A DNA stretch of 64,000 bases from Phocaeicola plebeius DSM 17135 (GCF_000187895.1 NZ_DS990119.1:1-64000), one strand, 5' to 3'. Positions 27,385-35,596 are shown, numbered from the stretch's first letter. Notes: a model not told the origin generated them from the sequence alone. Program-made: numbers and translations.

Positions 27385-28221
27385 ATGAAAAAATACATCG
27401 CAATGGTCCTCCTTTCTGCTGGAGTTTTATCTTCATGCGGAGAGTACAATAAAGTGCTGAAAAGCACTGACTATGAATACAAATACGAAGCGGCGAAAAG
27501 CTATTTTGCCAAAGGACAGAATTCACGTGCGGCAACCATTCTGGAGGAGCTGATTCCTATCCTGAAAGGTACAGCCAACGGAGAAGAGTCTTTGTATATG
27601 CTGGGAATGACTTATTACAACCAGGGTGATTTTGTGACTGCTTCACATTATTTCAATACCTATTATACGACTTATCCGCGCGGTACTTATACGGAACTGG
27701 CGCGTTTTCATAGCGGAAAGGCTTTGTATCTTGATACTCCGGAACCACGTCTGGACCAGAGTAGCACATATAAGGCTATTCAGGAATTGCAGATGTTTAT
27801 GGAATATTTCCCGACAAGTCAGCGAAAGGATATTGCCCAGAACATGATTTTTGAATTGCAGGACAAGCTGGTAGAAAAGGAATACCTTTCTTCCAAACTT
27901 TATTATGACCTGGGGTCTTATTCCGGAAATGCTTCTTATAGCAGTACGGGTAATAACTATCTGGCTGCCATTGTCACCGCACAGAATGTGTTGAAAGAAT
28001 ATCCTTACACCAAATTGCGTGAGGAACTTTCTATTCTGATTCTCCGTGCCAAGTATCACATGGCAAAGGAAAGTGTGCTCGACAAGCGAGAAGACCGTAT
28101 GCGTGAAACGGTGGATGAATATTATGCTTTCAAGAATGAATTCCCGGAAAGCAAATACATGAAAGAAGTGGAAGGCATTTACGCCGATGTGAGCAAGTAC
28201 ATTTCTACAGACGAAGAATAA
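27385..28221 (+). CDS. bamD: Outer-membrane assembly lipoprotein BamD
   Basis: 278 residues. Lipoprotein signal MKKYIAMVLLSAGVLSSC (lipobox LSSC), then tetratricopeptide-like helical repeats typical of BamD/ComL (KYEAAKSYFAKGQNSRAATILEELIP, GMTYYNQGDFVTASHYFNTYYTTYP, PRLDQSSTYKAIQELQMFMEYFP). It is a subunit of the BAM complex that inserts beta-barrel proteins into the outer membrane. The start is chosen because the promoter box lies inside the longer frame and the signal peptide begins here. It is followed by rpoZ after 28 bp. Confidence 0.92.
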   Translation: MKKYIAMVLLSAGVLSSCGEYNKVLKSTDYEYKYEAAKSYFAKGQNSRAATILEELIPILKGTANGEESLYMLGMTYYNQGDFVTASHYFNTYYTTYPRGTYTELARFHSGKALYLDTPEPRLDQSSTYKAIQELQMFMEYFPTSQRKDIAQNMIFELQDKLVEKEYLSSKLYYDLGSYSGNASYSSTGNNYLAAIVTAQNVLKEYPYTKLREELSILILRAKYHMAKESVLDKREDRMRETVDEYYAFKNEFPESKYMKEVEGIYADVSKYISTDEE

Positions 28222-28249
28222 TATAAACGTTTATAATTATAAATAAGTT

Positions 28250-28585
28250 ATGGATTACAAAAAAACAAACGCTCCTACAAATACGGTTACACGTAATTTG
28301 ATGGAACTCTGTGAGGACACAGGCAATATTTATGAAACAGTATCTATCATCGGCAAGCGTGCCAACCAGATTGCTGCCGAAATGAAGAATGACCTTTCCA
28401 AGAAACTGCAGGAGTTTGCTTCTTATAACGATAACCTTGAAGAGGTGTTTGAAAACAGAGAACAGATTGAAATCTCTCGTTATTATGAAAAACTCCCGAA
28501 ACCGACGTTGATCGCGACTCAGGAGTACATAGAAGGAAAGGTTTATTACAGAAACCCGGCAAAGGAAAAGGAAAAATTGCAGTAA
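28250..28585 (+). CDS. rpoZ: DNA-directed RNA polymerase omega subunit, Bacteroidetes type
   Basis: A 111-residue protein matching the Bacteroidetes RpoZ family: TNTVTRNLMELCEDTGNIYETVSIIGKRANQIAAEMKNDLSKKLQEFA resembles the omega core that latches onto the beta-prime subunit. The C-terminal half (YYEKLPKPTLIATQEYIEGKVYYR) is lineage-specific. It sits between bamD and a DUF4293 gene, probably in one transcript. Confidence 0.88.
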   Translation: MDYKKTNAPTNTVTRNLMELCEDTGNIYETVSIIGKRANQIAAEMKNDLSKKLQEFASYNDNLEEVFENREQIEISRYYEKLPKPTLIATQEYIEGKVYYRNPAKEKEKLQ

Positions 28586-28611
28586 TCCTCCTATAGGTAA
28601 AGATTTTAGTG

Positions 28612-28680
28612 AATGCGCATGCGCATTTGGGCTTGTCATTCTGAGTGTAGACGGCAAGAACCGTCGCCCTCAGAATGACA
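28612..28680. repeat. 16-bp palindrome next to a nested hairpin
   Basis: AATGCGCATGCGCATT (28612-28627) is a perfect palindrome. Just downstream, TGTCATTCTGAG (28634-28645) and CTCAGAATGACA (28669-28680) form 12-bp arms around an inner GACGG/CCGTC hairpin. T-rich sequence follows, so it may act as an attenuator or terminator between rpoZ and the DUF4293 gene, or be a small REP-like repeat. Confidence 0.65.
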
Positions 28681-28710
28681 TTTGTTTTGGAAACCTTAAT
28701 ACGATTGATT

Positions 28711-29166
28711 ATGATACAGAGAATACAGACCGTTTATTTGCTCGTAGTAGCTATCTTGATGGTAGTAATGATGTCTGTCCCCGTGGGCAGTTTCTATACC
28801 GATAAAAATATTTGTGAGATGACAAACCTTTCATACCAGCTTCCGGACGGGGCGGTGAACTACACGCCGTGGGCTTTGTTTGCGATTCTGGTAGTAGTGG
28901 CTGTAATGGCCTTGGTGACTATTTTCCTTTACCGGAAACGCATGTTACAGATTCGTCTGACCATCTTCAATACGATTGTACTGATTGGTTACTATCTGGT
29001 ACTGGCTTATTTTGTCGTAAATCCGGACAAGGCATTCGATGATTACAGCTTCATGCCTTCATGGACAGTTTGTCTTCCATTGGTCAGCATCATCTTGAAC
29101 TGGCTGGCTATCCGTGCTATCGGCAAAGATGAAATGCTGGTAAAGGCATACGAAAGATTGCGCTGA
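28711..29166 (+). CDS. DUF4293-family membrane protein
   Basis: A 151-residue protein with four hydrophobic segments (about residues 5-25, 54-76, 87-107 and 120-138) and the family start MIQRIQTVYLLVVAILM. Function unknown. The ATG at 28711 is preferred over an upstream start at 28675 because it matches the family start and the first helix. It follows bamD-rpoZ. Confidence 0.8.
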   Translation: MIQRIQTVYLLVVAILMVVMMSVPVGSFYTDKNICEMTNLSYQLPDGAVNYTPWALFAILVVVAVMALVTIFLYRKRMLQIRLTIFNTIVLIGYYLVLAYFVVNPDKAFDDYSFMPSWTVCLPLVSIILNWLAIRAIGKDEMLVKAYERLR

Positions 29167-29184
29167 TTCGCAATTTGCAATATA

Positions 29185-29236
29185 AAAAGCCATCGGGGCG
29201 TTTCTTCATTTCAGAGGAAACGCCCCGATGGCTTTT
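29185..29236. terminator. Bidirectional terminator between DUF4293 and MBL genes
   Basis: A perfect 20-bp stem (29185-29204 with 29217-29236) with A-run and T-run on its two sides, placed between convergent genes. Confidence 0.92.
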
Positions 29237-29250
29237 GTTGTTTTCTTTTG

Positions 29251-30057
29251 TTATTCCAGAATATACATTTCAGAAGGAGTAGTTCGTCTCAATGGAGTTA
29301 CTTCCACGTCTTTTCCTACAATGATGTTTTCCTGCCGGAATGCCAGTTCCACTGTCTTGAAAGCCAGCTCCGGATGGTTGTTGTCCTTGCTCAGGTGGCA
29401 GAGCCATAAGTGTTTCAAATGCTGGGGAAAATGATGGCTCAGGTAGTCAGCCATTTCATGGTTGCTCATGTGTCCGTTCGGGCCGGCAATACGTTCTTTC
29501 AGATGCTGTGGATAAGGTCCCATCTGGAGCATGCTGTCGTCGTAGTTGGCTTCCAGTATCAGGTAATCAGCCTGCTGTATGAAGCGTGCGGCTGTGGGAG
29601 TGATATGCCCGATGTCCGTCAGGAAGGAGAATGTCTTATCGCCTGCGGTGATACAATAGCCCACGTTGTCAGTTCCGTCGTGAGGCACTTCGAAGCAGGT
29701 AATAGTGAAATCGCCTACATTGAATGTTTCTTCTTTTTGGATAAAACGGGTACGTTCAGGTTTTAACCGCTCTGTCATGCAGTAGCTGTGTTTCATACCT
29801 TCATGTATTTCAGGAGTGGTATACACCGGAATCCCATGCTTCTCGCCCAAATGTCCTACAGCCTTGATGTGGTCGGCATGGTCATGAGTGACCAGTACAG
29901 CCTGTATCTCTTCAAGGTTGAGCATACGTTCCTTAAATACTTTCTTGATGGTGCGGATACCGATACCGGCATCAACCAATATAGCGGTGCTGTCAGTAGC
30001 CAGGTAGTAACAGTTTCCGCTGCTGCCGCTGGCCAGACTCATAAATTTTACAGTCAT
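29251..30057 (-). CDS. MBL-fold metallo-hydrolase (YycJ/WalJ-like)
   Basis: A 268-residue cytoplasmic metallo-beta-lactamase-fold hydrolase. The metal site motif HxHxDH is THDHADH (H58, H60, D62, H63), with further ligands in CFEVPHDGTDNVGY and TDIGHITP, and a C-terminal GPNGHMSNHEMADYL segment. The start MTVKFMSLASGSSGNCYYLA is typical of the YycJ group, linked in other bacteria to nucleic-acid repair or cell-wall signalling. The exact substrate is unknown. Its promoter is supplied by the edge of a dispersed repeat. Confidence 0.88.
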   Translation of the reverse strand: MTVKFMSLASGSSGNCYYLATDSTAILVDAGIGIRTIKKVFKERMLNLEEIQAVLVTHDHADHIKAVGHLGEKHGIPVYTTPEIHEGMKHSYCMTERLKPERTRFIQKEETFNVGDFTITCFEVPHDGTDNVGYCITAGDKTFSFLTDIGHITPTAARFIQQADYLILEANYDDSMLQMGPYPQHLKERIAGPNGHMSNHEMADYLSHHFPQHLKHLWLCHLSKDNNHPELAFKTVELAFRQENIIVGKDVEVTPLRRTTPSEMYILE

Positions 30058-30085
30058 CTTCTCTCTCTTTTTTGCTAAAGGAACG

Positions 30086-30117
30086 CAAAGATAGTGAAAG
30101 GTGAGAGGAGAGACAAA
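30086..30117 (-). promoter_or_regulatory. Promoter of the MBL hydrolase gene at a repeat edge
   Basis: On the minus strand TTTG (30117-30114), a 20-nt spacer, then TATCTTTG (30093-30086) match the Bacteroidetes promoter TTTG-N19-21-TAnnTTTG. The -33 element and spacer belong to the dispersed repeat. Confidence 0.65.
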
Positions 30118-30209
30118 CGAAAAACAAAGTTTTTCAGGTTTGGCTATCCCGAACCGTATCCTGTCTTATGAAAAGATAGTGAAAGGTGAGAGGAGAGACA
30201 AACGAAAAA
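30087..30209. repeat. Dispersed ~85-bp repeat, copy 1 (one and a half units)
   Basis: One 85-bp unit (30087-30171) is followed by a second partial unit (30172-30209), the first ~37 bp being identical in both. The unit contains a hairpin GAAAAAC-AAA-GTTTTTC (30119-30135). A second copy of the same element lies at 35598-35697. Confidence 0.85.
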
Positions 30210-30227
30210 GTAAGGTAAAAATAAAAC

Positions 30228-30255
30228 AAGGCTGTTCCGAAAAGGAACAGCCTTG
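30228..30255 (-). terminator. Terminator after uxaC
   Basis: CAAGGCTGTTCC and GGAACAGCCTTG (12-bp arms, 4-nt loop). The T-rich tail is on the minus strand, so it ends uxaC. Confidence 0.88.
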
Positions 30256-30295
30256 TAAACGGGTTGTATCTGTTTTTTAGCTATACCGGAAGTTC

Positions 30296-31702
30296 TTAGA
30301 ACTGGAAGAAATTCTTAGCGTTGTTGTAGCAGATGTCTTCCACCATCTGTTGTACGCGCGCCATTTCGCATTCAGGAATTTCCCCGTTTTCTACATCTCT
30401 TCCCAGCAGGTTACAGAGTGTACGGCGGAAGTATTCATGACGCGGATAAGAAAGGAAGGAACGTGAGTCGGTAAGCATACCTACAAAACGACTCAGCAAT
30501 CCCAGCAGAGAAAGTGCGTTCATCTGTTTTTCCATACCGTCTTTCTGGTCGAGGAACCACCAGCCTGAACCGAACTGGATTTTTCCCGGAACAGAACCGT
30601 CCTGGAAGTTACCCAGCATGGTAGCGATTACTTCGTTGGCGCAAGGATTCAGGTTGTAGAGAATGGTTTTTGTAAGTTTTCCTTCTGAGTTCAGGCGATC
30701 CAGATATTTGGCCATAGATTTGGCTGTGGTGAATTCACCGATAGAGTCAAAACCTGTGTCAGGTCCCAGCAGCTTGAACATTTTGGTATTGTTGTTGCGG
30801 ATGGCACCATAGTGGAATTGTTGTGTCCAGCCTGTTTCCCAGTCCATTTCGCCGAATACTACCAGCATAGCTGATTTGAACTTCAGGATTTCTTCGTGTG
30901 TCAATTCTGTACCGCCATATACTTTGTTGAAGATGGTGCGGATTTCTGCGTCGGTATAATCTTCTGCATAAAACTCTTCGATACCATGGTCGGACAATTT
31001 ACAGCCTTGTTCTGCAAAGAAAGCGTGACGTTTGCGCAGCGCTTCAATCATGTCGTCAAAGTTGGAGATGCTGACACCGCTTACTTCTGCCAGTTTTTCT
31101 ACGTAGGCACGGAAGTCAGCCGGTACTTCTACTGCCATTGCCTTGTCCGGACGCCAGGTAGGCAGCATCTTGATTTCAAAACCGCTTTCACGGGTAGCGA
31201 TGTGATATTCCAGTGAATCTACCGGATCGTCCGTCGTGCAGACGGTTTCCACATGGTAGCGGCGCATCAGGTTACGGGCTGAATATTCCGGAGTTGCCAG
31301 TTTGGCATTACATTCGTCGAATATTTCGCGGGCGGTAGACGGATTCAGAATCTTGTCGATGCCAAAAGCGGTTTTCAGTTCCAAGTGTGTCCAGTGATAC
31401 AATGGGTTACGGAATGTATAAGGAACAGTTTCAGCCCATTTTTCGAATTTTTCCCAGTCGGTAGTATCTTTTCCGGTACAGTAACGTTCTTCTACTCCGT
31501 TGCTTCGCATGGCACGCCATTTATAATGGTCACCTCCCAGCCAGATTTCAGTAATGGATTTGAATTGATAATCGTCGGCTACCATTTTCGGAATCAGGTG
31601 ACAGTGATAGTCGATAATCGGCATTTTAGCCGCATGGTTGTGATATAGCTCCTGTGCCGTTTCTGTTTGCAACAGGAAGTTTTCATCCATAAATTTCTTC
31701 AT
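30296..31702 (-). CDS. uxaC: Glucuronate isomerase
   Basis: A 468-residue amidohydrolase-superfamily isomerase converting D-glucuronate to D-fructuronate and D-galacturonate to D-tagaturonate. Family motifs include PIIDYHCHL (metal ligands HxH), GDHYKWRAMRSNGV, TTDDPVDSLEYH, NPCANEVIATMLGNFQ, GSGWWFLDQKDGM and DSRSFLSYPRHEYFRR. Full length. It is divergent from uxaB, so the two genes give the first two steps of hexuronate catabolism. The kinase and aldolase for later steps are not in the window. Confidence 0.97.
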   Translation of the reverse strand: MKKFMDENFLLQTETAQELYHNHAAKMPIIDYHCHLIPKMVADDYQFKSITEIWLGGDHYKWRAMRSNGVEERYCTGKDTTDWEKFEKWAETVPYTFRNPLYHWTHLELKTAFGIDKILNPSTAREIFDECNAKLATPEYSARNLMRRYHVETVCTTDDPVDSLEYHIATRESGFEIKMLPTWRPDKAMAVEVPADFRAYVEKLAEVSGVSISNFDDMIEALRKRHAFFAEQGCKLSDHGIEEFYAEDYTDAEIRTIFNKVYGGTELTHEEILKFKSAMLVVFGEMDWETGWTQQFHYGAIRNNNTKMFKLLGPDTGFDSIGEFTTAKSMAKYLDRLNSEGKLTKTILYNLNPCANEVIATMLGNFQDGSVPGKIQFGSGWWFLDQKDGMEKQMNALSLLGLLSRFVGMLTDSRSFLSYPRHEYFRRTLCNLLGRDVENGEIPECEMARVQQMVEDICYNNAKNFFQF

Positions 31703-31773
31703 GATAAAATGTATTTTTAAGTTTCGTTGTTGTTCGCAAATTATATGTTTTTGAATAAGTAACTTACAATTTA

Positions 31774-31821
31774 TTTATGTTGGGCAACATAAAATATCGA
31801 ATACCTATCCGTTATCGAACA
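31774..31821. promoter_or_regulatory. Putative operator region between uxaC and uxaB
   Basis: A perfect palindrome TTTATGTTG-GG-CAACATAAA (31774-31793) is followed by direct repeats TATCGAATA (31795-31803) and TATCGAACA (31813-31821). They lie between the divergent promoters and are good candidates for a hexuronate-responsive regulator site. No regulator gene is adjacent. Confidence 0.6.
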
Positions 31822-31838
31822 CGAAAGTAGAAATTTTA

Positions 31839-31868
31839 TTTGGAATAACAAAATATTTATTACCTTTG
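31839..31868 (+). promoter_or_regulatory. uxaB promoter
   Basis: TTTG (31839-31842), an 18-nt spacer and TACCTTTG (31861-31868). This leaves a ~140-nt leader with two GGGTTAAAT copies about 30 bp apart, function unknown. Confidence 0.6.
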
Positions 31869-32014
31869 CAACACTCATTTATGAAAATTAAATTCATGAA
31901 TAGATAGGCAAGTGCATGAAAAACAATGGGTTAAATTTGATTCTTCTGATTTTTGAAGGGTTAAATGAGACCAAAAGGCCGAAATGACAACAATTTTGTT
32001 ATTAAAGATATAAT

Positions 32015-33454
32015 ATGAAAGCATTAAACAAAGAGACCGCAAAGAAAACGGTCCGTCCGGAAAGAATTATTCAGTTTGGCGAAGGTAATTTCCTTCGTGC
32101 GTTTGTAGACTGGATTATCTACAACATGAACGAAAAGGCTGATTTCAACAGCAGTGTAGTGGTGGTTCAACCCATCGAAAAAGGAATGATTGACATGCTG
32201 AATGCGCAGGATTGTCTGTATCACGTCAATCTGCAGGGTTTGGATAAAGGGGAAACGGTGAACAGTCTGACCATGATTGATGTAATCAGTCGTGCGCTGA
32301 ATCCTTACAGCCAGTTTGAAGAGTTCATGAAGCTGGCCGAACAGCCGGAAATGCGTTTCGTGATTTCCAATACAACCGAAGCTGGTATTGCTTTTGACTC
32401 TTCCTGCAAGCTGGAAGATGCGCCGGCTTCTTCTTATCCGGGAAAACTGACACAGCTTTTGTATCATCGCTATAAAACCTTCCAGGGAGATATGTCAAAG
32501 GGATTGATTATCTTCCCGTGTGAGCTGATTTTCCTGAACGGACATAAGTTGAAAGAAACCATCTATCAGTATATTGAACTCTGGAATCTGGGAGATGATT
32601 TCAAACAGTGGTTTGAGAAGGCTTGTGGCGTATATGCTACGCTGGTAGACCGTATTGTGCCGGGATTCCCGCGCAAGGATATTGCGGCTATCAAGGAAAA
32701 GTTGCAATACGATGACAACATGGTGGTTCAGGCCGAAATTTTCCATTTGTGGGTGATTGAAGCACCGCAGGAGGTAGCTGCCGAGTTCCCTGCCGACAAG
32801 GCCGGACTGAATGTGCTCTTTGTGCCGTCGGAAGCACCGTATCACGAACGGAAAGTGACTTTGCTGAACGGACCGCACACCGTGCTTTCTCCGGTAGCTT
32901 ACTTGTCGGGTATCAACATCGTGCGCGATGCCTGCCAGCATCCGGTAGTGGGCAAGTTTATCCATAAGGTGATGTTCGAGGAACTGATGGAAACCCTGAA
33001 CTTGCCGAAAGCAGAACTGGAGAAATTTGCACATGACGTGCTGGAACGCTTCAACAATCCGTTTGTAGACCACCAGGTGACTTCCATCATGCTGAATTCC
33101 TTCCCAAAATACCAGACACGTGACCTGCCGGGCCTGAAGACTTACCTGGAACGCAAGGGCAAGCTGCCTGAAGGACTGGTATTGGGACTGGCTGCTATCA
33201 TTACTTATTACAAAGGTGGTGTACGTGCCGACGGCGCAGAAATTGTGCCTAATGACGCACAGGAAATCATGGACTTGCTGAAACAGTTGTGGGCTACGGG
33301 CGACACAGCTAAGGTAACCGAAGGCGTATTGGGCGCAACCTTTATCTGGGGCGAGGACCTAAACCTGATACCGGGACTGGCAGAAGCCGTGAAGAAGAAT
33401 CTGGACAGCATTCAGGAAAAAGGTATGCTGGAAACCGTGAAGGCCATATTGTAA
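32015..33454 (+). CDS. uxaB: Tagaturonate reductase (altronate oxidoreductase)
   Basis: A 479-residue member of the long-chain mannitol dehydrogenase family that reduces D-tagaturonate to D-altronate with NADH. Visible features are the N-terminal nucleotide-binding segment IIQFGEGNFLRAFVDWIIYNMN, the conserved KVTLLNGPHTVLSPVAYLSG active-site region and the C-terminal FVDHQVTSIMLNSFPKYQTRDLPGL. It is divergent from uxaC. The gene ends in a hairpin terminator. UxuB (fructuronate reductase) is the other family member to consider, but its motifs differ and the UxaC neighbour fits either sugar. Confidence 0.92.
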   Translation: MKALNKETAKKTVRPERIIQFGEGNFLRAFVDWIIYNMNEKADFNSSVVVVQPIEKGMIDMLNAQDCLYHVNLQGLDKGETVNSLTMIDVISRALNPYSQFEEFMKLAEQPEMRFVISNTTEAGIAFDSSCKLEDAPASSYPGKLTQLLYHRYKTFQGDMSKGLIIFPCELIFLNGHKLKETIYQYIELWNLGDDFKQWFEKACGVYATLVDRIVPGFPRKDIAAIKEKLQYDDNMVVQAEIFHLWVIEAPQEVAAEFPADKAGLNVLFVPSEAPYHERKVTLLNGPHTVLSPVAYLSGINIVRDACQHPVVGKFIHKVMFEELMETLNLPKAELEKFAHDVLERFNNPFVDHQVTSIMLNSFPKYQTRDLPGLKTYLERKGKLPEGLVLGLAAIITYYKGGVRADGAEIVPNDAQEIMDLLKQLWATGDTAKVTEGVLGATFIWGEDLNLIPGLAEAVKKNLDSIQEKGMLETVKAIL

Positions 33455-33483
33455 CGTTTAATTGTTAGAATTCCATATTTATA

Positions 33484-33526
33484 AGCGGGAGGAGAAGCCT
33501 GTTTCAGGTCTTTTCCTCCCGTTTTG
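33484..33526 (+). terminator. Terminator after uxaB
   Basis: GCGGGAGGA and TCCTCCCG arms (12-bp stem with mismatch) followed by TTTTG. Confidence 0.8.
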
Positions 33527-33589
33527 TATGTATAAACTTGCATTTTTGATACTTTTTGTTTATCTTGCCTTTCAAAGCAGGAGGCAGGT

Positions 33590-34378
33590 ATGGAAATCAC
33601 CGCACAAGTACAAAAGGAACTGGAACTGTTTAATCGTGGACGTACGCGCGACAAGGGTGTCTATCTTATCAGTATGGCCACAGAGTATCGGCCGTATTAT
33701 GCCTTGTGGCGTGAGTTTCCTTCTCCCCATTCTTATCTGTTTGTCCGTACATTAGGAGTGACGCTGGATGCGGCTTCTGCTCGTGCTTTTTCCATGCTGC
33801 AGAACTGCAACGTACGGTTGGAGACCGCTGATAACGCACAGTTTGAATCTTATTACGGGGCATTGGACGATTTGATGCCTTTCGGAAAATACAAAGGAAA
33901 GCATCTGGCTGAAATCTATTATGTGGATCCTTCTTACATGCTCTGGCTGGCTAATAAGTTTGAACCTACCAACCCTCGGTACGAACGGGTGGTGGAGCTG
34001 GCCAAACGTTTTGCCGTAGTACATTTTGAACTGACCGTACGCAAGCCGCGCATTGCTTCGGTAAGCCATTTTGTGGGGGCGGTGGGAGAGACGTTGAAGG
34101 ACTTGCAGGTCACGGTATTGAATGTACGGCTTCAGGTAGATACGTACAAACCCGATTTCTTTGTCGACCAGAATGTCCTGGTGGCCGACCGTGACGGTAA
34201 TCGTTTTACCTTCCTGGTCAAAGCTCGCGCCCGTAGTCTGACACCGAATACCTTGAGTTGCCGCAGTCGTCAGATACAGCAGCAGGAGTTCCTGCATCTG
34301 CTTTCGGCCAAAGTCATGTCACAATATGAGTCGCATGGAGTGCGCTATACCCGTCTGGGTTATGTGAAACTGGCGTGA
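33590..34378 (+). CDS. Uncharacterised protein with ExoX-like C-terminal motif
   Basis: A 262-residue soluble protein with an AGGAGG ribosome-binding site. Residues about 96-125 (MPFGKYKGKHLAEIYYVDPSYMLWLAN) match the FGKYKG...DPxYLxWL signature of the small domain found at the C-terminus of exonuclease X-type DnaQ proteins, but no DEDD exonuclease domain is present. The N-terminal 90 and C-terminal 130 residues are not recognised. The C-terminal part has beta-rich LQVTVLNVRLQVDTYKPDFFVDQNVLVADRDGNRFTFLVKA. A nucleic-acid role is a guess from the motif. Its end overlaps convergent folK by 19 bp. Confidence 0.72.
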   Translation: MEITAQVQKELELFNRGRTRDKGVYLISMATEYRPYYALWREFPSPHSYLFVRTLGVTLDAASARAFSMLQNCNVRLETADNAQFESYYGALDDLMPFGKYKGKHLAEIYYVDPSYMLWLANKFEPTNPRYERVVELAKRFAVVHFELTVRKPRIASVSHFVGAVGETLKDLQVTVLNVRLQVDTYKPDFFVDQNVLVADRDGNRFTFLVKARARSLTPNTLSCRSRQIQQQEFLHLLSAKVMSQYESHGVRYTRLGYVKLA

Positions 34379-34752
34379 CGAAAAGCCAGACGCACATATT
34401 CTTTCTGCCAGTCCTCCGGTTTGAGTACCTGCTGGTCGTAGGAAAGCAAGTCGATATCAAGCGGGATGCGTCCTTCCTTCTTGCTTTCCGGAGTTCGTCC
34501 GTTTGTCTGCTCAATTTGCTTCAGAATGCTTCGCACCTCCGTCATGGGCAGTGAGGTACGGAAGCGTGCGGCACGGTTCAGAAACGGTTGCGGGTTTTCC
34601 ATTTTCTCCGGTACGGTTTCTACGATTCCTCCCCATTCAATATCCGGAAAGAGATGTTGCAGGGCCTCTTCCGCATTCTTCAGGTGCAGAAGGGCATCCA
34701 GGTTGGAACCCATGCAGAGTAGGCAGGTATGTGAGGTCACTGTATCACACAT
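34360..34752 (-). CDS. folK: HPPK, 6-hydroxymethyl-dihydropterin pyrophosphokinase (short form)
   Basis: 130 residues; transfers pyrophosphate from ATP to 6-hydroxymethyl-7,8-dihydropterin in folate synthesis. LCMGSNLDALLHL at the N-terminus, FLNRAARFRTSLPMTEVRSILKQIEQTNGR and the signature PLDIDLL (metal-binding DxD) identify it. It is shorter than the ~160-residue classical enzyme, as is common in this phylum. It overlaps lgt upstream by 8 bp and the ExoX-motif gene downstream by 19 bp on the other strand. Confidence 0.85.
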   Translation of the reverse strand: MCDTVTSHTCLLCMGSNLDALLHLKNAEEALQHLFPDIEWGGIVETVPEKMENPQPFLNRAARFRTSLPMTEVRSILKQIEQTNGRTPESKKEGRIPLDIDLLSYDQQVLKPEDWQKEYVRLAFRHASFT

Positions 34753-35572
34753 GAGCGGAATGATTTTTACGGAATACGAAATACAATCCTACTACGATAA
34801 AAGGAATGCTCAGAATCTGTCCCATGTCTATCGGGAGCGCATTCTCAAAGTCCACTTGTCTTTCTTTCAGGAACTCCACGAAGAAGCGGAAGGTGAAAAT
34901 CAGGGTGATACACAAACCGAAATAGAAGCCTTTCCGTACGTTTTCTTTCTTCTTCCGGAAGATGACTATCATTACCAGGAAGAACAGGAAGTAGGCCAGT
35001 GCTTCGTAGAGCTGCGCCGGATGACGGGGCTGCATGTCCACCCGTTCGAAGATAAACGCCCAGGGCACGTCCGACGGCATACCGATGATTTCCGAGTTCA
35101 TCAAGTTGGCCAGTCGGATAAATCCGGCAGCTACGGGAGCAGCCACTCCCATCATATCCAGAATATCGAGAAAATGAATCTTTGTTTTTCGGCAGAAAAG
35201 TACTAGTGCCAGAATCAGTCCCAGCGTACCTCCGTGGCTGGCCAGGCCGGCATATCCAGTAAATACCCATCCGCCCTGTGGTAGAAAATGTACCGGCAAT
35301 ATGATTTCCAGCGGATGATTCAGGAAATACTGCGGGTCATAGAACAGACAGTGTCCCAAGCGTGCCCCGGCAAAGATACCGATAAAGCTATAGGTAAACA
35401 GCGTCTGGAAAGTATCCAGCGGAAGTCCCTTTTGCTTGTACAAATGGTAGACTACCTGACTGCCGGTCAGAATGGCAATCATCCACAGCACGCTGTACCA
35501 TCGGAGGGTAAAACCGCCGAGGTGGAATAATGCCGGGTCTGGGTTCCAGTGTATGTAAAGAAATTCCATCAT
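34745..35572 (-). CDS. lgt: Prolipoprotein diacylglyceryl transferase
   Basis: A 275-residue inner-membrane enzyme that adds diacylglyceryl from phosphatidylglycerol to the lipobox Cys of prolipoproteins. Seven hydrophobic segments are visible, as are the conserved GARLGHCLFYDP, ASHGGTLG, RLANLMNSEIIG and HPAQLYEAL motifs. The frame opens at a TTG (35599) that overlaps the -7 box, so I take ATG-ATG at 35572, preceded by AAGGAAAA. It would process the many lipoproteins of this organism (SusD, BamD and others here). Confidence 0.95.
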   Translation of the reverse strand: MMEFLYIHWNPDPALFHLGGFTLRWYSVLWMIAILTGSQVVYHLYKQKGLPLDTFQTLFTYSFIGIFAGARLGHCLFYDPQYFLNHPLEIILPVHFLPQGGWVFTGYAGLASHGGTLGLILALVLFCRKTKIHFLDILDMMGVAAPVAAGFIRLANLMNSEIIGMPSDVPWAFIFERVDMQPRHPAQLYEALAYFLFFLVMIVIFRKKKENVRKGFYFGLCITLIFTFRFFVEFLKERQVDFENALPIDMGQILSIPFIVVGLYFVFRKNHSAHV

Positions 35573-35596
35573 TTTTCCTTCGTTTAAAGTCAGCGG

